Shown here in pieces: positions 18,066-26,306 of a stretch of 64,000 bases of DNA. Both the position numbers and the translations under genes were made by a program. How positions within the stretch are numbered: position 1 is the first letter of the stretch; the number at the start of each line of letters is the position of its first letter. Source of the DNA: Nakamurella sp. A5-74. GTDB taxonomy: Bacteria > Actinomycetota > Actinomycetes > Mycobacteriales > Nakamurellaceae. The notes under the pieces are model-generated. The model searched no databases. It saw only the letters and a list, made by a program, of their open reading frames with translations, and had not been told where the DNA came from. The stretch is taken from contig NZ_CP159218.1 in the NCBI RefSeq assembly GCF_040438885.1, positions 2,604,001 to 2,668,000 on the forward strand, read 5' to 3'.

Positions 18066-19196
18066 GTGTCCTGCGCCAGTAATCCGTTGTCAGCGGGTAG
18101 AATTTGGGGTATGACGAGGGGTCGCCCGATGGCGCTGCTGGAGTTGACCGGGGAAGAGTCTGAGCAGTTGCGGCGGTGGGCTCGGCGGGCGAAGTCTTCG
18201 CAGGCTCTGGCGTTGCGCTCGCGGATCGTGTTGGCCTGCGCATCTGGGCTGAACAACACTGAAGTGGCTGCGCAGGAGCGGGTTGCCAAGCCCACGGTGG
18301 GCAAGTGGCGGGCTCGGTTCGTCGAGTCCCGGCTGGACGGTTTGGTGGACGACCCCAGGCCCGGCAAGCCGCCCACGATCACCGCCGAGCAGATCGAGGA
18401 CGTCGTGGTCGCCACCTTGGAGTCCACCCCCAAGCATGCCACCCACTGGTCGAGGTCGAAGATGGCCGAACGTTCGGGTCTGTCGAAGTCGACGATCGGG
18501 CGGATCTGGAAGGCGTTCGAGCTCAAACCACACCGCGCCGACGGGTTCAAACTGTCCAACGACCCGCAATTCGTCGCCAAGGTCTACGACGTCATCGGTC
18601 TGTATCTGAACCCGCCGGAGGCTGCGGTGGTGCTGTGCGTGGACGAGAAATCGCAGGTCCAGGCCCTGGGCAGGTCGCAACCGGCGTTCCCGATGATGCC
18701 CGACATGCCCGAGAAACGCACCCATGACTACGTTCGCAACGGCACTACGAGCCTGTTCGCGGCGTTCAACACCGCAGACGGCACCGTCATCTCCAGCCTG
18801 CACCGTCGGCACCGAACCATCGAGTTCAAGAAGTTCCTCACCAAGATCGACGCCGAAGTGCCGGCAGATCTGGCCGTGCACCTGGTCTGCGACAACTACG
18901 GCACGCACAAGTCGCCGGCGATCAAAACTTGGCTCACCGAGCATCCAAGGTTCCACATGCACTACACCCCAACCTATTCCAGCTGGATCAATCAGGTCGA
19001 ACGCTTCTTCGCCTACGTCACCGGGGACCTGCTGCAACGCAGCCACCACGACACCGTTGCGCAACTGGAAGCCGACATCCGCACCTGGATCAAGGATTGG
19101 AACACCAAACCCAGACCGTTCATCTGGACCAAAAGCGCCGACGAGATCCTCAACTCCCTCGGACGGCTATTGCAACGCATTACTGGCGCGGGACAC
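18066..19196 (+). mobile_element. IS630-family insertion sequence, complete
   Basis: Inverted repeats of 24 bases with two mismatches, GTGTCCtGCGCCAGTAATcC.. at 18066-18089 and its complement at 19173-19196, bound an 1131-base element. TA duplications flank it (18064-18065 and 19197-19198), as known for IS630/Tc1-type elements. The left TA lies within the CTAG duplicated by the IS701 element, so the two elements are directly abutted. Confidence 0.9.
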
Positions 19197-19199
19197 TAG
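18111..19199 (+). CDS. IS630-family transposase
   Basis: The 362-aa protein has an N-terminal helix-turn-helix region (NTEVAAQERVAKPTVGKWRARF) and a C-terminal DDE domain: VLCVDEKSQVQAL, LVCDNYGTHKSP and SSWINQVERFF supply D, D and E. The reading frame is intact. The TAG stop is assembled from the TA target duplication plus one flanking G, so translation ends exactly at the element boundary. Confidence 0.94.
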   Translation: MTRGRPMALLELTGEESEQLRRWARRAKSSQALALRSRIVLACASGLNNTEVAAQERVAKPTVGKWRARFVESRLDGLVDDPRPGKPPTITAEQIEDVVVATLESTPKHATHWSRSKMAERSGLSKSTIGRIWKAFELKPHRADGFKLSNDPQFVAKVYDVIGLYLNPPEAAVVLCVDEKSQVQALGRSQPAFPMMPDMPEKRTHDYVRNGTTSLFAAFNTADGTVISSLHRRHRTIEFKKFLTKIDAEVPADLAVHLVCDNYGTHKSPAIKTWLTEHPRFHMHYTPTYSSWINQVERFFAYVTGDLLQRSHHDTVAQLEADIRTWIKDWNTKPRPFIWTKSADEILNSLGRLLQRITGAGH

Positions 19200-19699
19200 G
19201 CGCGGGCGCAGGTGCCGTTATAGAAGGACTGGAACGGCTGCGCGGTGGCCGTGCGGATCGCTCTGATGATGGAAACAGCGGGGCTCGCGATCGTGATGGC
19301 CGGTACGTGCGCGGCAAGCCTCACGCCCCCGACCACAGAACGTCGCGAGCGCTGAGATTGAAACCGGTCTGCTGCTGGACCAGGGCGTGCAGCCATCTCG
19401 GCATCGACCGAACCGGCGATCAGGGCTCGAGGACCCCGGGTAGTACCGGGCATCAGATGATCGTGCCGACAAGACCCGTGGGTCGCTCGGCCCCCGGGCA
19501 ACGCGACCGCACCAGTCCACGCCAGCACCTGATGCATAGGCCTCCGACTGCCCCAGATTCGAAGCGTCACCGATGCCGCGCAGCACTCTCGATGCTTGCC
19601 TAACACAGTCGCACCAAATCGGGTGGCCGTTCTTCCATCGCGGTAGTTGTCTGTGGTACCTTCTCGCCGTCGCAATGGGCGCGGCGCCAACGACGGGGG
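19200..19699. other. gene-poor spacer between insertion sequences and exported cassette
   Basis: About 500 bases with no convincing gene. The minus strand has an open frame from 19690 to 19196 that ends at the insertion target (C-terminal part TATAQPFQSFYNGTCARA). Its composition is unlike the neighbouring genes and no start is compelling. It may be the remnant of a gene that once preceded the small gene at 16417-16617. The promoter of the cassette starting at 19700 must lie at the right end. Confidence 0.4.
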
Positions 19700-20941
19700 A
19701 TGTGCGGCGTGATCGAATCATCGAGTAACAGGGGATTTGCCGGAGCTGGCCGATCGGGTAGATGGTCGAGAGGGGCGGCTATTGTATTTTCATCGGCCGC
19801 CGTGCTTGGCATTTCTACACTCGTCACAAATCCTGCCGACGCGGTCACCCCATCAGGTTTGGCGCAGGTCGCACTGGGATCTGCAACTCCAACATACCAG
19901 GACGCAGCCGGGGCCACTCGACAAAATAGCGTCACCCTCTACGCGTGGCCGTCGGAACCGGTGATGAACTCACTGAAGGTCGGTGATACCTTCAAGTTGC
20001 AGCCGATAATTTCAGTGCCCGTTGACGCCGACGGCTCATACTCGCTAGCAATCACAGACTTCGATCGCCTGACCACGTCAGCCGGACGAAACGGGGTCAT
20101 GAACGTTGAGACAATGGACGAGTCCGGCAAGGAAGCGCCCTTTTCGTTCTCCATGGGCTTGGAAATGAACAGCGCTGGTCGGGCCGTCGGATTGAATTCA
20201 ATCAACGGCCTTCCCTCGGCGCGGGCGCTGACCGTCCCCAGCACAGATAATACGAGTCATGCTTCTTCCGAGCCCACTGCATCTGGCGCAGCGGTGGCGA
20301 CGACCAGTGCCGCACCGAAAACTTGCTCCTCAAAGGTAGTTCAGGACTACGGAGCGAGGCTCGCAGCAGTTGGCGAACGGTACACCACCGGTCCGGTAGT
20401 TGCTAACACAGATTTCCAGTACGTCCAGGGGGCCACCAGTGGCACTTCTGTTGGATTATCCTCGAGTGGCTCGTTCGGGACGTTCAAGGCTTCCGGTTCT
20501 ACCACCGTGACAGCCACGTCTGAGGTCGATTTCACTACAAAGGACGTCTCGACCGTGGACCGCACATACTTCCACTGGCAAAAGTACTACGTCAATTGCT
20601 CCTACGAAGGAGGCGGCCCTGGCGGCGTCTATTACGAAACTCACTATGAAGCGCGTCCAACTTACGCTGGGGGCTCTTCGAGCGTCAGTGTTGGATTACC
20701 GTCCGGACAACGGTACTGTGTTCGCCAGGACAGCGGGTCCACTTTCATTCGCGATTCATCCACCGCAATTACTTGGTCCAATGGTGTCAATACTGGTCCG
20801 GCTTTCGGCCTGGACCTCTCGGTGACCACTGGGTATACCTCCAAGGCCAAGGTCAGTTTCAAGATGAAGCGAAATGGCCATATCTGCGGAACGAATGGCT
20901 TTCCGGGCGAAACACCGGCCCAGCTCATCTCAACTGGATGA
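19700..20941 (+). CDS. secreted Ser/Thr-rich beta protein, first gene of exported cassette
   Basis: Unrecognised 413-aa exported protein. An Arg-containing N-terminus and hydrophobic stretch (AAIVFSSAAVLGISTLV) end in NPADA, a likely signal peptidase site near residue 48. The mature protein has alternating polar segments around residues 245-280 (GLSSSGSFGTFKASGSTTV), Tyr/Gly-rich stretches, and a few cysteines (TCSSK, VNCSY, YCVRQ, HICGT), suggesting a disulphide-stabilised beta-sheet protein. The GTG at 19709 may be the true start, since GGGGGA lies eight bases before it. Base composition is visibly lower in GC than the core genes, suggesting transfer. The stop overlaps the next start (ATGA). 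A pore-forming or adhesive role is speculation. Confidence 0.8.
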   Translation: MCGVIESSSNRGFAGAGRSGRWSRGAAIVFSSAAVLGISTLVTNPADAVTPSGLAQVALGSATPTYQDAAGATRQNSVTLYAWPSEPVMNSLKVGDTFKLQPIISVPVDADGSYSLAITDFDRLTTSAGRNGVMNVETMDESGKEAPFSFSMGLEMNSAGRAVGLNSINGLPSARALTVPSTDNTSHASSEPTASGAAVATTSAAPKTCSSKVVQDYGARLAAVGERYTTGPVVANTDFQYVQGATSGTSVGLSSSGSFGTFKASGSTTVTATSEVDFTTKDVSTVDRTYFHWQKYYVNCSYEGGGPGGVYYETHYEARPTYAGGSSSVSVGLPSGQRYCVRQDSGSTFIRDSSTAITWSNGVNTGPAFGLDLSVTTGYTSKAKVSFKMKRNGHICGTNGFPGETPAQLISTG

Positions 20942-21510
20942 CGAACAGGACGAGTGGGAGGGGTCCCGTCCGCAACGGTGCCATCGGGGGCGTCCTCCTC
21001 CTGCTGATCGGCTTGCTTGACGGCTGTTCAGACCGACAGACCATCGAACTGGGTAGCCTGTTCGCGTTTGGGGACGGGCACTCGACGGTATGCATACCCG
21101 CGTTGCGTGACGCAACGGATGTTGCTTTCGGGTTTGATGCACTGAACAATACCGGTGACTCTCCTTTGTCTATCACTCATGTCGAGCTGGTCGATTCGGT
21201 AGGACTGAACGTCGCGGGGTCGTACGTCGTACCCCTGCCCCCACATGACGCTCTGATCGGCGTCAGCGCGGGTTGGCCACTCTCTGCGTCGCGCACTGCC
21301 GAAATTCCTGGTTGGGATTTGTCCAAGTACACCGACGGCGTCGTGCCAGCGGCCAACACAAGCGCTGACGTCTACAACCTGTTGATTCATTTGCAGATAT
21401 CCGCAGCATTGCCTGCGACCTTTTCCGCGATGCGTATTGAATACACCTATCACGATGACAGCTTCTATCAGAACACTGCGGTCGGGTTGCGCGTTGCGGC
21501 AGAATGCTGA
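20938..21510 (+). CDS. putative lipoprotein, second gene of exported cassette
   Basis: 190-aa protein with a lipoprotein signal: basic N-terminus, LLLLIGLLDGC with Cys30 as the predicted lipidation site. The rest is beta-rich (VAFGFDALNNTGDSPLSITHVELVDSVGL, FSAMRIEYTYHDDSF), resembling small immunoglobulin-like exported domains. The family is not recognised. Its ATG overlaps the upstream stop codon, so it is coupled to the secreted protein. It could be a membrane anchor or immunity-like partner; that is inference. Confidence 0.8.
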   Translation: MTNRTSGRGPVRNGAIGGVLLLLIGLLDGCSDRQTIELGSLFAFGDGHSTVCIPALRDATDVAFGFDALNNTGDSPLSITHVELVDSVGLNVAGSYVVPLPPHDALIGVSAGWPLSASRTAEIPGWDLSKYTDGVVPAANTSADVYNLLIHLQISAALPATFSAMRIEYTYHDDSFYQNTAVGLRVAAEC

Positions 21511-22327
21511 AGGAAGCGGTCGGCGACGTTCATGGCGACATGTCTTGAGCGTCGTCTTGATCATCGGAATCACCGGACTGTTGCCCAGTCGTAATATTGA
21601 ACCTCCGTCTCATTTGCCGACGCGAACTCCAGGTTTGATGGCCTTGGTGAACCACAGTGCACCGCAGGACGACCTGTTCAGTGGCCAGTTTTGCGGCGCT
21701 GTCGCCGTTCGTCCGGAATTTGCAATCACCGCATCTCATTGCGTCGACCACCGGTCGGCATCCAGTATTGACGTGGTCTTGGGTGCGGATGACATCTGCC
21801 GAACCACAGACGGCGGACCTGTACCTGGTATCCGTATCCGTGTTGCAGAGATCCTCCCACATGCACCGGGTGCGTCATCGTCAGACCTGAGCCTGCTTCG
21901 CTTGGCCGTTCCAGTAAGCCCTTACAGCATTGCCTCGACGCTCACTGAAGCATCAGACAATCCTCCACAGCGAGGAACAGCAGCGGGTTGGGGACATTCG
22001 GCTATCAGTTACGCATACTCGTGCACCCTCAAGCGTTTCGACCTGCAACAGGATGCACCGAAAAATTGCGAGGACGGGCTCGAACGGTCGACGGCACTTC
22101 AGGCTTCTCTGCAGATCTCTCCTGATATTCCGCAATGGTGCGCGATAGCTCGCCCCGGTAGTGACAACACCTGCGTAGGTGATTCCGGAGGACCGGTATA
22201 CACAACGGATGCGGATCCGCGAGTATTCGCAGTCGTCGATTGGGGCGTTGGATGCGGACCGCGCGATCCCGGGTATTATTCCTTCCTGCCGGACATCGAC
22301 ACGTGGATCGCGTTGTCGAGAAACTAA
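21437..22327 (+). CDS. secreted chymotrypsin-fold (S1A) serine protease
   Basis: 296-aa protease with a signal-anchor or signal peptide at about residues 35-50. The triad is complete: His101 in AITASHC, Asp150 in SSDLSLL and Ser250 in GDSGGPV. Cysteines match the conserved disulphides (Cys86-Cys102 and Cys246-Cys273). The S1-pocket position six before the Ser is Asn (DNTCVGDS) instead of the Asp of trypsin, so trypsin specificity should not be assumed. The ATG at 21437 overlaps the lipoprotein gene by 74 bases; ATG 21455 is an alternative. Low GC matches the two preceding genes. Confidence 0.88.
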   Translation: MNTPITMTASIRTLRSGCALRQNAEGSGRRRSWRHVLSVVLIIGITGLLPSRNIEPPSHLPTRTPGLMALVNHSAPQDDLFSGQFCGAVAVRPEFAITASHCVDHRSASSIDVVLGADDICRTTDGGPVPGIRIRVAEILPHAPGASSSDLSLLRLAVPVSPYSIASTLTEASDNPPQRGTAAGWGHSAISYAYSCTLKRFDLQQDAPKNCEDGLERSTALQASLQISPDIPQWCAIARPGSDNTCVGDSGGPVYTTDADPRVFAVVDWGVGCGPRDPGYYSFLPDIDTWIALSRN

Positions 22328-22608
22328 CCACTCGCGCCGTCGAACGAAGAACGGGTTGGATGAAGTGTCGGCTACCCTTCGAGCGACCTGCGGACCGTTG
22401 CCGCGTGTGCCGTCGCTGTGCGCGGACTGCTCGGTTCCGACGCTCACTACTGCGCAGCATGTCCGGCAGCTCAGCAGCAGGAGCAGCACGGAGCCCCGGC
22501 CGATTCGTGCAACGTGGCCGACGGGGAACCACTCAACTGAAATGGGGCCAGCCACTCGGTAAATGAGAATGCAGCGCAGCACCCGACCGGGTTTCGTTCA
22601 TCGGCGCT

Positions 22609-22875
22609 CTAATCCGTCAGTCGCGGACCCTCCCAACCGATGACGGCCACCGACGCTGCGCCTCGCAGCGGACCCTCTGTGTTCGGGACAGCCCACCGGA
22701 TTTCGTCGACACTCACGCAGATGTTGTCCCCGCTCAGCTCGACGATCCGGGCGCGCTGCACCGTGGCGGCGTCCTCGGCAGCGGGCGGAATCCGGTGCCC
22801 CGTGTCTTGAAGCGACAGCAGTGACCAATAGAGGTCTCGACTGACCGTCGCTCGGCTCCGCAGACCCGGAGACAC
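22609..22875 (-). CDS. hypothetical small protein, possibly frameshifted N-terminus
   Basis: 88-aa frame starting at a GTG with TVSRDLYWSLLSLQDTG and ending VIGWEGPRLTD. It reads protein-like but matches no family I know. A different minus frame immediately upstream (from ATG 22937, MESPEVSVSADDLARDTV) also looks coding and would join this one after a single-base shift near 22870, so the gene may be longer and broken. The 281 bases between the protease and this gene contain only unconvincing frames. Confidence 0.45.
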   Translation of the reverse strand: MSPGLRSRATVSRDLYWSLLSLQDTGHRIPPAAEDAATVQRARIVELSGDNICVSVDEIRWAVPNTEGPLRGAASVAVIGWEGPRLTD

Positions 22876-22937
22876 GCCACCCGAACTGTGTCCCGCGCGA
22901 GGTCGTCAGCTGAGACGCTCACCTCCGGTGACTCCAC

Positions 22938-23423
22938 TCACCACCAGACGAGAAACAACACCCCGATCGCCGCGGCGATGACGAGCGTTGCTGCCGCCCA
23001 GCGCGCCGGAGGACCCAGTCGCCCGCGCACGGCGCGCAGCAGTTCAGCCACGGCCCCGACGCCCAGATGCACCGCCACGGCAGACCAGCCCGGTCCTCGC
23101 CCGGCCGTCACCAGAGCAGGCGCGACGAACTGCAGCACCAGCAGCACCAGGCCGGCCAGCAGCAGGCCGCCGCCCAGCAGCCCACTGATCATTTCGATGC
23201 CACGCAGGCCCCGCCCCGCGCGTTCGGGAGCACGCGGCTGTGGGTTGACGGCGTGACGCTCAGGCACCCGTCCGATGACCGTGGTCGGCTGCTCGTCCTG
23301 CGGCGACCGCCGTGCGCGGTGGTCGTGCGGGGCGGCGCTCGGCCCGCCCACGCCCGGCCCACCCACGCCCGGCCCGCCCACGCTCGGCAGCGGACGTGTC
23401 CCACCGTCGCCGGCGCTCGTCAC
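22938..23423 (-). CDS. hypothetical protein with Gly-Pro repeat and C-terminal membrane helices
   Basis: 161-aa protein. The N-terminus holds three GGPGV-type pentapeptides, then a charged linker. The C-terminal half has two hydrophobic segments (LLGGGLLLAGLVLLVLQFV and AATLVIAAAIGVLFLVW) ending at the C-terminus. Its GTG start overlaps the stop of the PHP gene upstream (GTGA), so they form an operon. The function is unknown. Confidence 0.7.
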   Translation of the reverse strand: MTSAGDGGTRPLPSVGGPGVGGPGVGGPSAAPHDHRARRSPQDEQPTTVIGRVPERHAVNPQPRAPERAGRGLRGIEMISGLLGGGLLLAGLVLLVLQFVAPALVTAGRGPGWSAVAVHLGVGAVAELLRAVRGRLGPPARWAAATLVIAAAIGVLFLVWW

Positions 23424-24277
23424 GCGGTCACCAGCGGGGTCACCCCGGACGTCCGGGTGACCAGGACCTCGAGCGCGGCCGGGTCCGTGAGGTTCGCGCC
23501 GAGCTGGACCTTCTTGTTGGTGCCGTGGAAGTCGGAGCTCCCGGTGACGAGCAGGCCGAGTTCGGCCGCGATCCCCCGCAGTTCCGCGCGGTCGACGTCG
23601 TCGTGGTCCAGATGGTCCACTTCCAGACCGACCAGCCCCGCGGCGGCGAGCTCGGCGATCAGCTGCGGGGTCAGCGCCCGACCCTCACCCCGCCCCCGGG
23701 GATGCGCGACGACCGGCGCCCCACCGGCAGCGACGATCATCCGCACCGCGGGCAGCAGTTCGATGTCCAGCTTCGGCACGTAGTACGACCCGCGTCCGGC
23801 CAGATAACCGTCGAACGCCTCGTCCACCGACCCGACCACCCCGCTCTCGACCAGCGCGCGACCGATGTGCGGTCGCCCCACCGGCGCACCGGCCGCGATC
23901 GCCAGCACCTGTTCCTGGGTGATCGGCAGCCCGTCGGCCATCATCAGCTCGACCATCTGCAGACCACGCTGCAGCCGTTCCGCCCGGAGCCGCTCCTGCT
24001 CCCGGACGATCACCGGATCCAGCGGATCGAACAGGTACGCCAACAGGTGCACGCTGACGATGCTGCGGGGCACCGTCACGTAGGTCGAGAACTCGGCTCC
24101 GCGGACCAGCGTCAGGCCGGCCGGTAGGGCGGCAGCGGCCGCAGCCCAGCCGGCCGTCGTGTCGTGGTCGGTGAGCCCGATGACATCCAGGCCGGCCGCG
24201 GACGCCGCGGTCATCAGATCCGCAGGGGCGACGGTGCCGTCGGAGGCCAGGGAATGGGTGTGCAGATCGATGCGCAT
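23420..24277 (-). CDS. PHP-domain phosphoesterase (YciV/RNase AM-like)
   Basis: 285-aa PHP protein. Metal-binding motifs are in order: RIDLHTHSLASDG, GLTDHDT, RGAEFST, VVAHPRGRGEG and SSDFHGTN. The YciV-type branch hydrolyses 3',5'-bisphosphonucleotides and trims RNA 5' ends; that activity is inferred by family. The order and length fit stand-alone PHP enzymes, not DNA polymerase subunits. It is coupled to the membrane protein downstream and divergent from corA. Confidence 0.9.
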   Translation of the reverse strand: MRIDLHTHSLASDGTVAPADLMTAASAAGLDVIGLTDHDTTAGWAAAAAALPAGLTLVRGAEFSTYVTVPRSIVSVHLLAYLFDPLDPVIVREQERLRAERLQRGLQMVELMMADGLPITQEQVLAIAAGAPVGRPHIGRALVESGVVGSVDEAFDGYLAGRGSYYVPKLDIELLPAVRMIVAAGGAPVVAHPRGRGEGRALTPQLIAELAAAGLVGLEVDHLDHDDVDRAELRGIAAELGLLVTGSSDFHGTNKKVQLGANLTDPAALEVLVTRTSGVTPLVTA

Positions 24278-24438
24278 GGTGCTCCCACGCTACTGCGCCG
24301 GCGGAGCCGTCCGGGCGCGCACCACCGACGCCTGCGGAAGGGCGCGGCGCGCTCTTCCCGGACCGGTCGGCGTCAGAACCTCGTCAATATCTGCAGTGCC
24401 GACACCCGCCGGCGGCGCGGGCGGTCTACCGTGGCATC

Positions 24439-25518
24439 GTGCCCCGGCTTCCCTCGCTGCCACCGATCTTCCCGCACGGGCGTCCCCCCCAGAAGCCCGC
24501 TCCGACGCAGGTGGAACGAGTCCCCTCACTGGTGGACTGCGCTGCCTACGTCGACGGCCATCGGGTCGACAACTGTTCCGGTCTGTCGGCCACCTACGCC
24601 GCCGTCCAGGAGCACGGGAGTGGCTTCGCCTGGGTCGGGCTCCACGAGCCGAGCGCCGACGACATGGAAGAAGTGGCACAGGTCTTCGGCCTGCACCGGC
24701 TGGCCGTCGAGGACGCCGTGAACGCGCACCAGCGGCCCAAGTTGGAGCGCTACAAGCGCTACAGCGTGCTGGTGATCAAGACTGTCGAGTACGTCGATCA
24801 CGAGTCGTCGACCACCGCCGTCGAGATCGTCAACACCGGCGAGATCCTGCTGCTCGTAGGTCCGGATTTCATCATCACCGTCCGGCACGGCAGGCACAGT
24901 GAACTCAAGGACATCCGGGCGTCCCTGGAGAAGGACCACGAACACCTCGCTCTCGGCCCGGCGGCCGTCGCGCACACCATCGCCGACCGGATCGTCGACC
25001 ACTACCTGACGGTCATCGGCGAGGTCGAGGACGACGTCGACGAGATGGAGAGCCTGGTCTTCGACACCCGATCGCAGGTCCGGATCGAACAGATCTACCT
25101 GCTCAAGCGCGAGATCCTGGAACTGCGCCGCGCGGTGGTCCCGCTCGGGTTCGCCCTGGAACAGCTCATCGACGACGACTCGCCGCTCTTCCCGATGGCC
25201 GTCCGGGCGTACTTCCGTGACGTCGCCGACCATCTCAAGAGCGTCGTCGAGCAGGTCTGGACGTTCGATGAACTGCTCAACACCCTGGTCTCGGCGCGAC
25301 TGGCCAACGTCACCACCCGGCAGAACGAGGACATGCGCAAGATCTCGGCGTGGGCTGCGATCGCCCTGGTGCCGACGGCGATCGCCGGGATCTACGGGAT
25401 GAACTTCCAGCACATGCCCGAGCTGCACTGGACATTCGGCTATCCGATGGCGATCGGCCTGATCGTGTTGGTCTGCGTGCTGCTGTTCCGGATGCTGCGC
25501 AAGCGCGGTTGGCTCTGA
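24439..25518 (+). CDS. corA: CorA magnesium/cobalt transporter
   Basis: Pentameric Mg2+ channel of the cytoplasmic membrane. The 359-aa protein has the long acidic, helical cytoplasmic domain and two C-terminal transmembrane helices (about 300-318 and 333-352). The selectivity motif YGMNF with the following HMPELHWTFGYP periplasmic loop is present. The GTG start at 24439 fits the family's variable N-terminus. No magnesium riboswitch was seen in the 161-base upstream gap. Confidence 0.95.
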   Translation: MPRLPSLPPIFPHGRPPQKPAPTQVERVPSLVDCAAYVDGHRVDNCSGLSATYAAVQEHGSGFAWVGLHEPSADDMEEVAQVFGLHRLAVEDAVNAHQRPKLERYKRYSVLVIKTVEYVDHESSTTAVEIVNTGEILLLVGPDFIITVRHGRHSELKDIRASLEKDHEHLALGPAAVAHTIADRIVDHYLTVIGEVEDDVDEMESLVFDTRSQVRIEQIYLLKREILELRRAVVPLGFALEQLIDDDSPLFPMAVRAYFRDVADHLKSVVEQVWTFDELLNTLVSARLANVTTRQNEDMRKISAWAAIALVPTAIAGIYGMNFQHMPELHWTFGYPMAIGLIVLVCVLLFRMLRKRGWL

Positions 25519-25542
25519 GCAGCTTCCGGGCCGCAATCCCGA

Positions 25543-26100
25543 TCAGCGGCCTGCGGGTGGGCTGAACTGCTGCGGAACCGGGGCTCCGGTGTTGTTGCCG
25601 AGCTCCATCCGGGCGAGCAGGTTGCGGGCCGCCTCCGCCGAACGCGGCTCGCAGAGTACGTCGTAGCGGCGGGCCACCACCTGGCTGGCCGAGGTGAAGT
25701 CGCGACGGCCCTTCGTGACGTTGTAGCCCAGCAGCCCCATGACGGCACCGAAGACGGCACCGATGGCGACAGCCACCAGCACCAGGATCAGCACACCGCC
25801 CTGGACCTGGGAGAAGAACGACATCAGCAGACCGACGAACAGGCCCATCCAGGCCCCGGATGCGGCTCCAGCACCGACCACCTTGCCGGCGGTGAGCTTG
25901 CCGGTGACCCGTTCGACCATCTGCAGATCGGACCCGACGATGGTCACGTCACGGATCGCGAAATCGTTGCGCGCGAGATGTTCGACGGCGCTCTGTGCCT
26001 GCAGATAGGTCGGATAGGCAGCGACGGTGAAGCCGGTGGGTGGGGTCGGAACGGTCAAACCGGCGGGCTGGCCGGGACCGAACCCTCGTGGCGTCGTCAT
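25543..26100 (-). CDS. general stress protein 17M-like membrane protein
   Basis: 185-aa protein with an N-terminal soluble domain of the YflT/GSP17M type (VAAYPTYLQAQSAVEHLARNDFAIRDVTIVGSDL) and a Gly-rich two-helix membrane region (GAASGAWMGLFVGLLMSFF; LILVLVAVAIGAVFGAVMGLLG). It ends with a soluble tail where SASQVVARRYDVLCEP is typical. The start at 26100 has a perfect AGGAGGTG ribosome site, which rules out the 68-residue upstream extension. It is divergent from mrp. Confidence 0.87.
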   Translation of the reverse strand: MTTPRGFGPGQPAGLTVPTPPTGFTVAAYPTYLQAQSAVEHLARNDFAIRDVTIVGSDLQMVERVTGKLTAGKVVGAGAASGAWMGLFVGLLMSFFSQVQGGVLILVLVAVAIGAVFGAVMGLLGYNVTKGRRDFTSASQVVARRYDVLCEPRSAEAARNLLARMELGNNTGAPVPQQFSPPAGR

Positions 26101-26306
26101 GGGGACACCTCCTGATCTGGTGAATCTCCATTTTCGCACACCGGGGTGGGGGACGTCTGTGCGTGGCCTGTGCCCAGCGGGTACATGCGGGGTTGGGGTG
26201 GTGGGACCCACAGCGCCTCCGGCTTGCTGCGGGAATGCCCCCGCACCTGGTGGCGCTAGCCTGGGAGGTGCCCGATCTGCGGGCGACGGAAGGAACCACC
26301 GCACCC

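Noticed and set aside
19196-19690. 164-codon minus-strand frame next to the IS630 element
   Set aside because: No convincing start and no recognisable domain; may be a gene remnant but cannot be called.
22328-22608. Several short frames after the serine protease
   Set aside because: Two or more frames overlap on both strands, all Arg/Ser-rich with no ribosome site.
24278-24438. Possible magnesium riboswitch upstream of corA
   Set aside because: No conserved M-box-like pairing could be found by eye in 161 bases.
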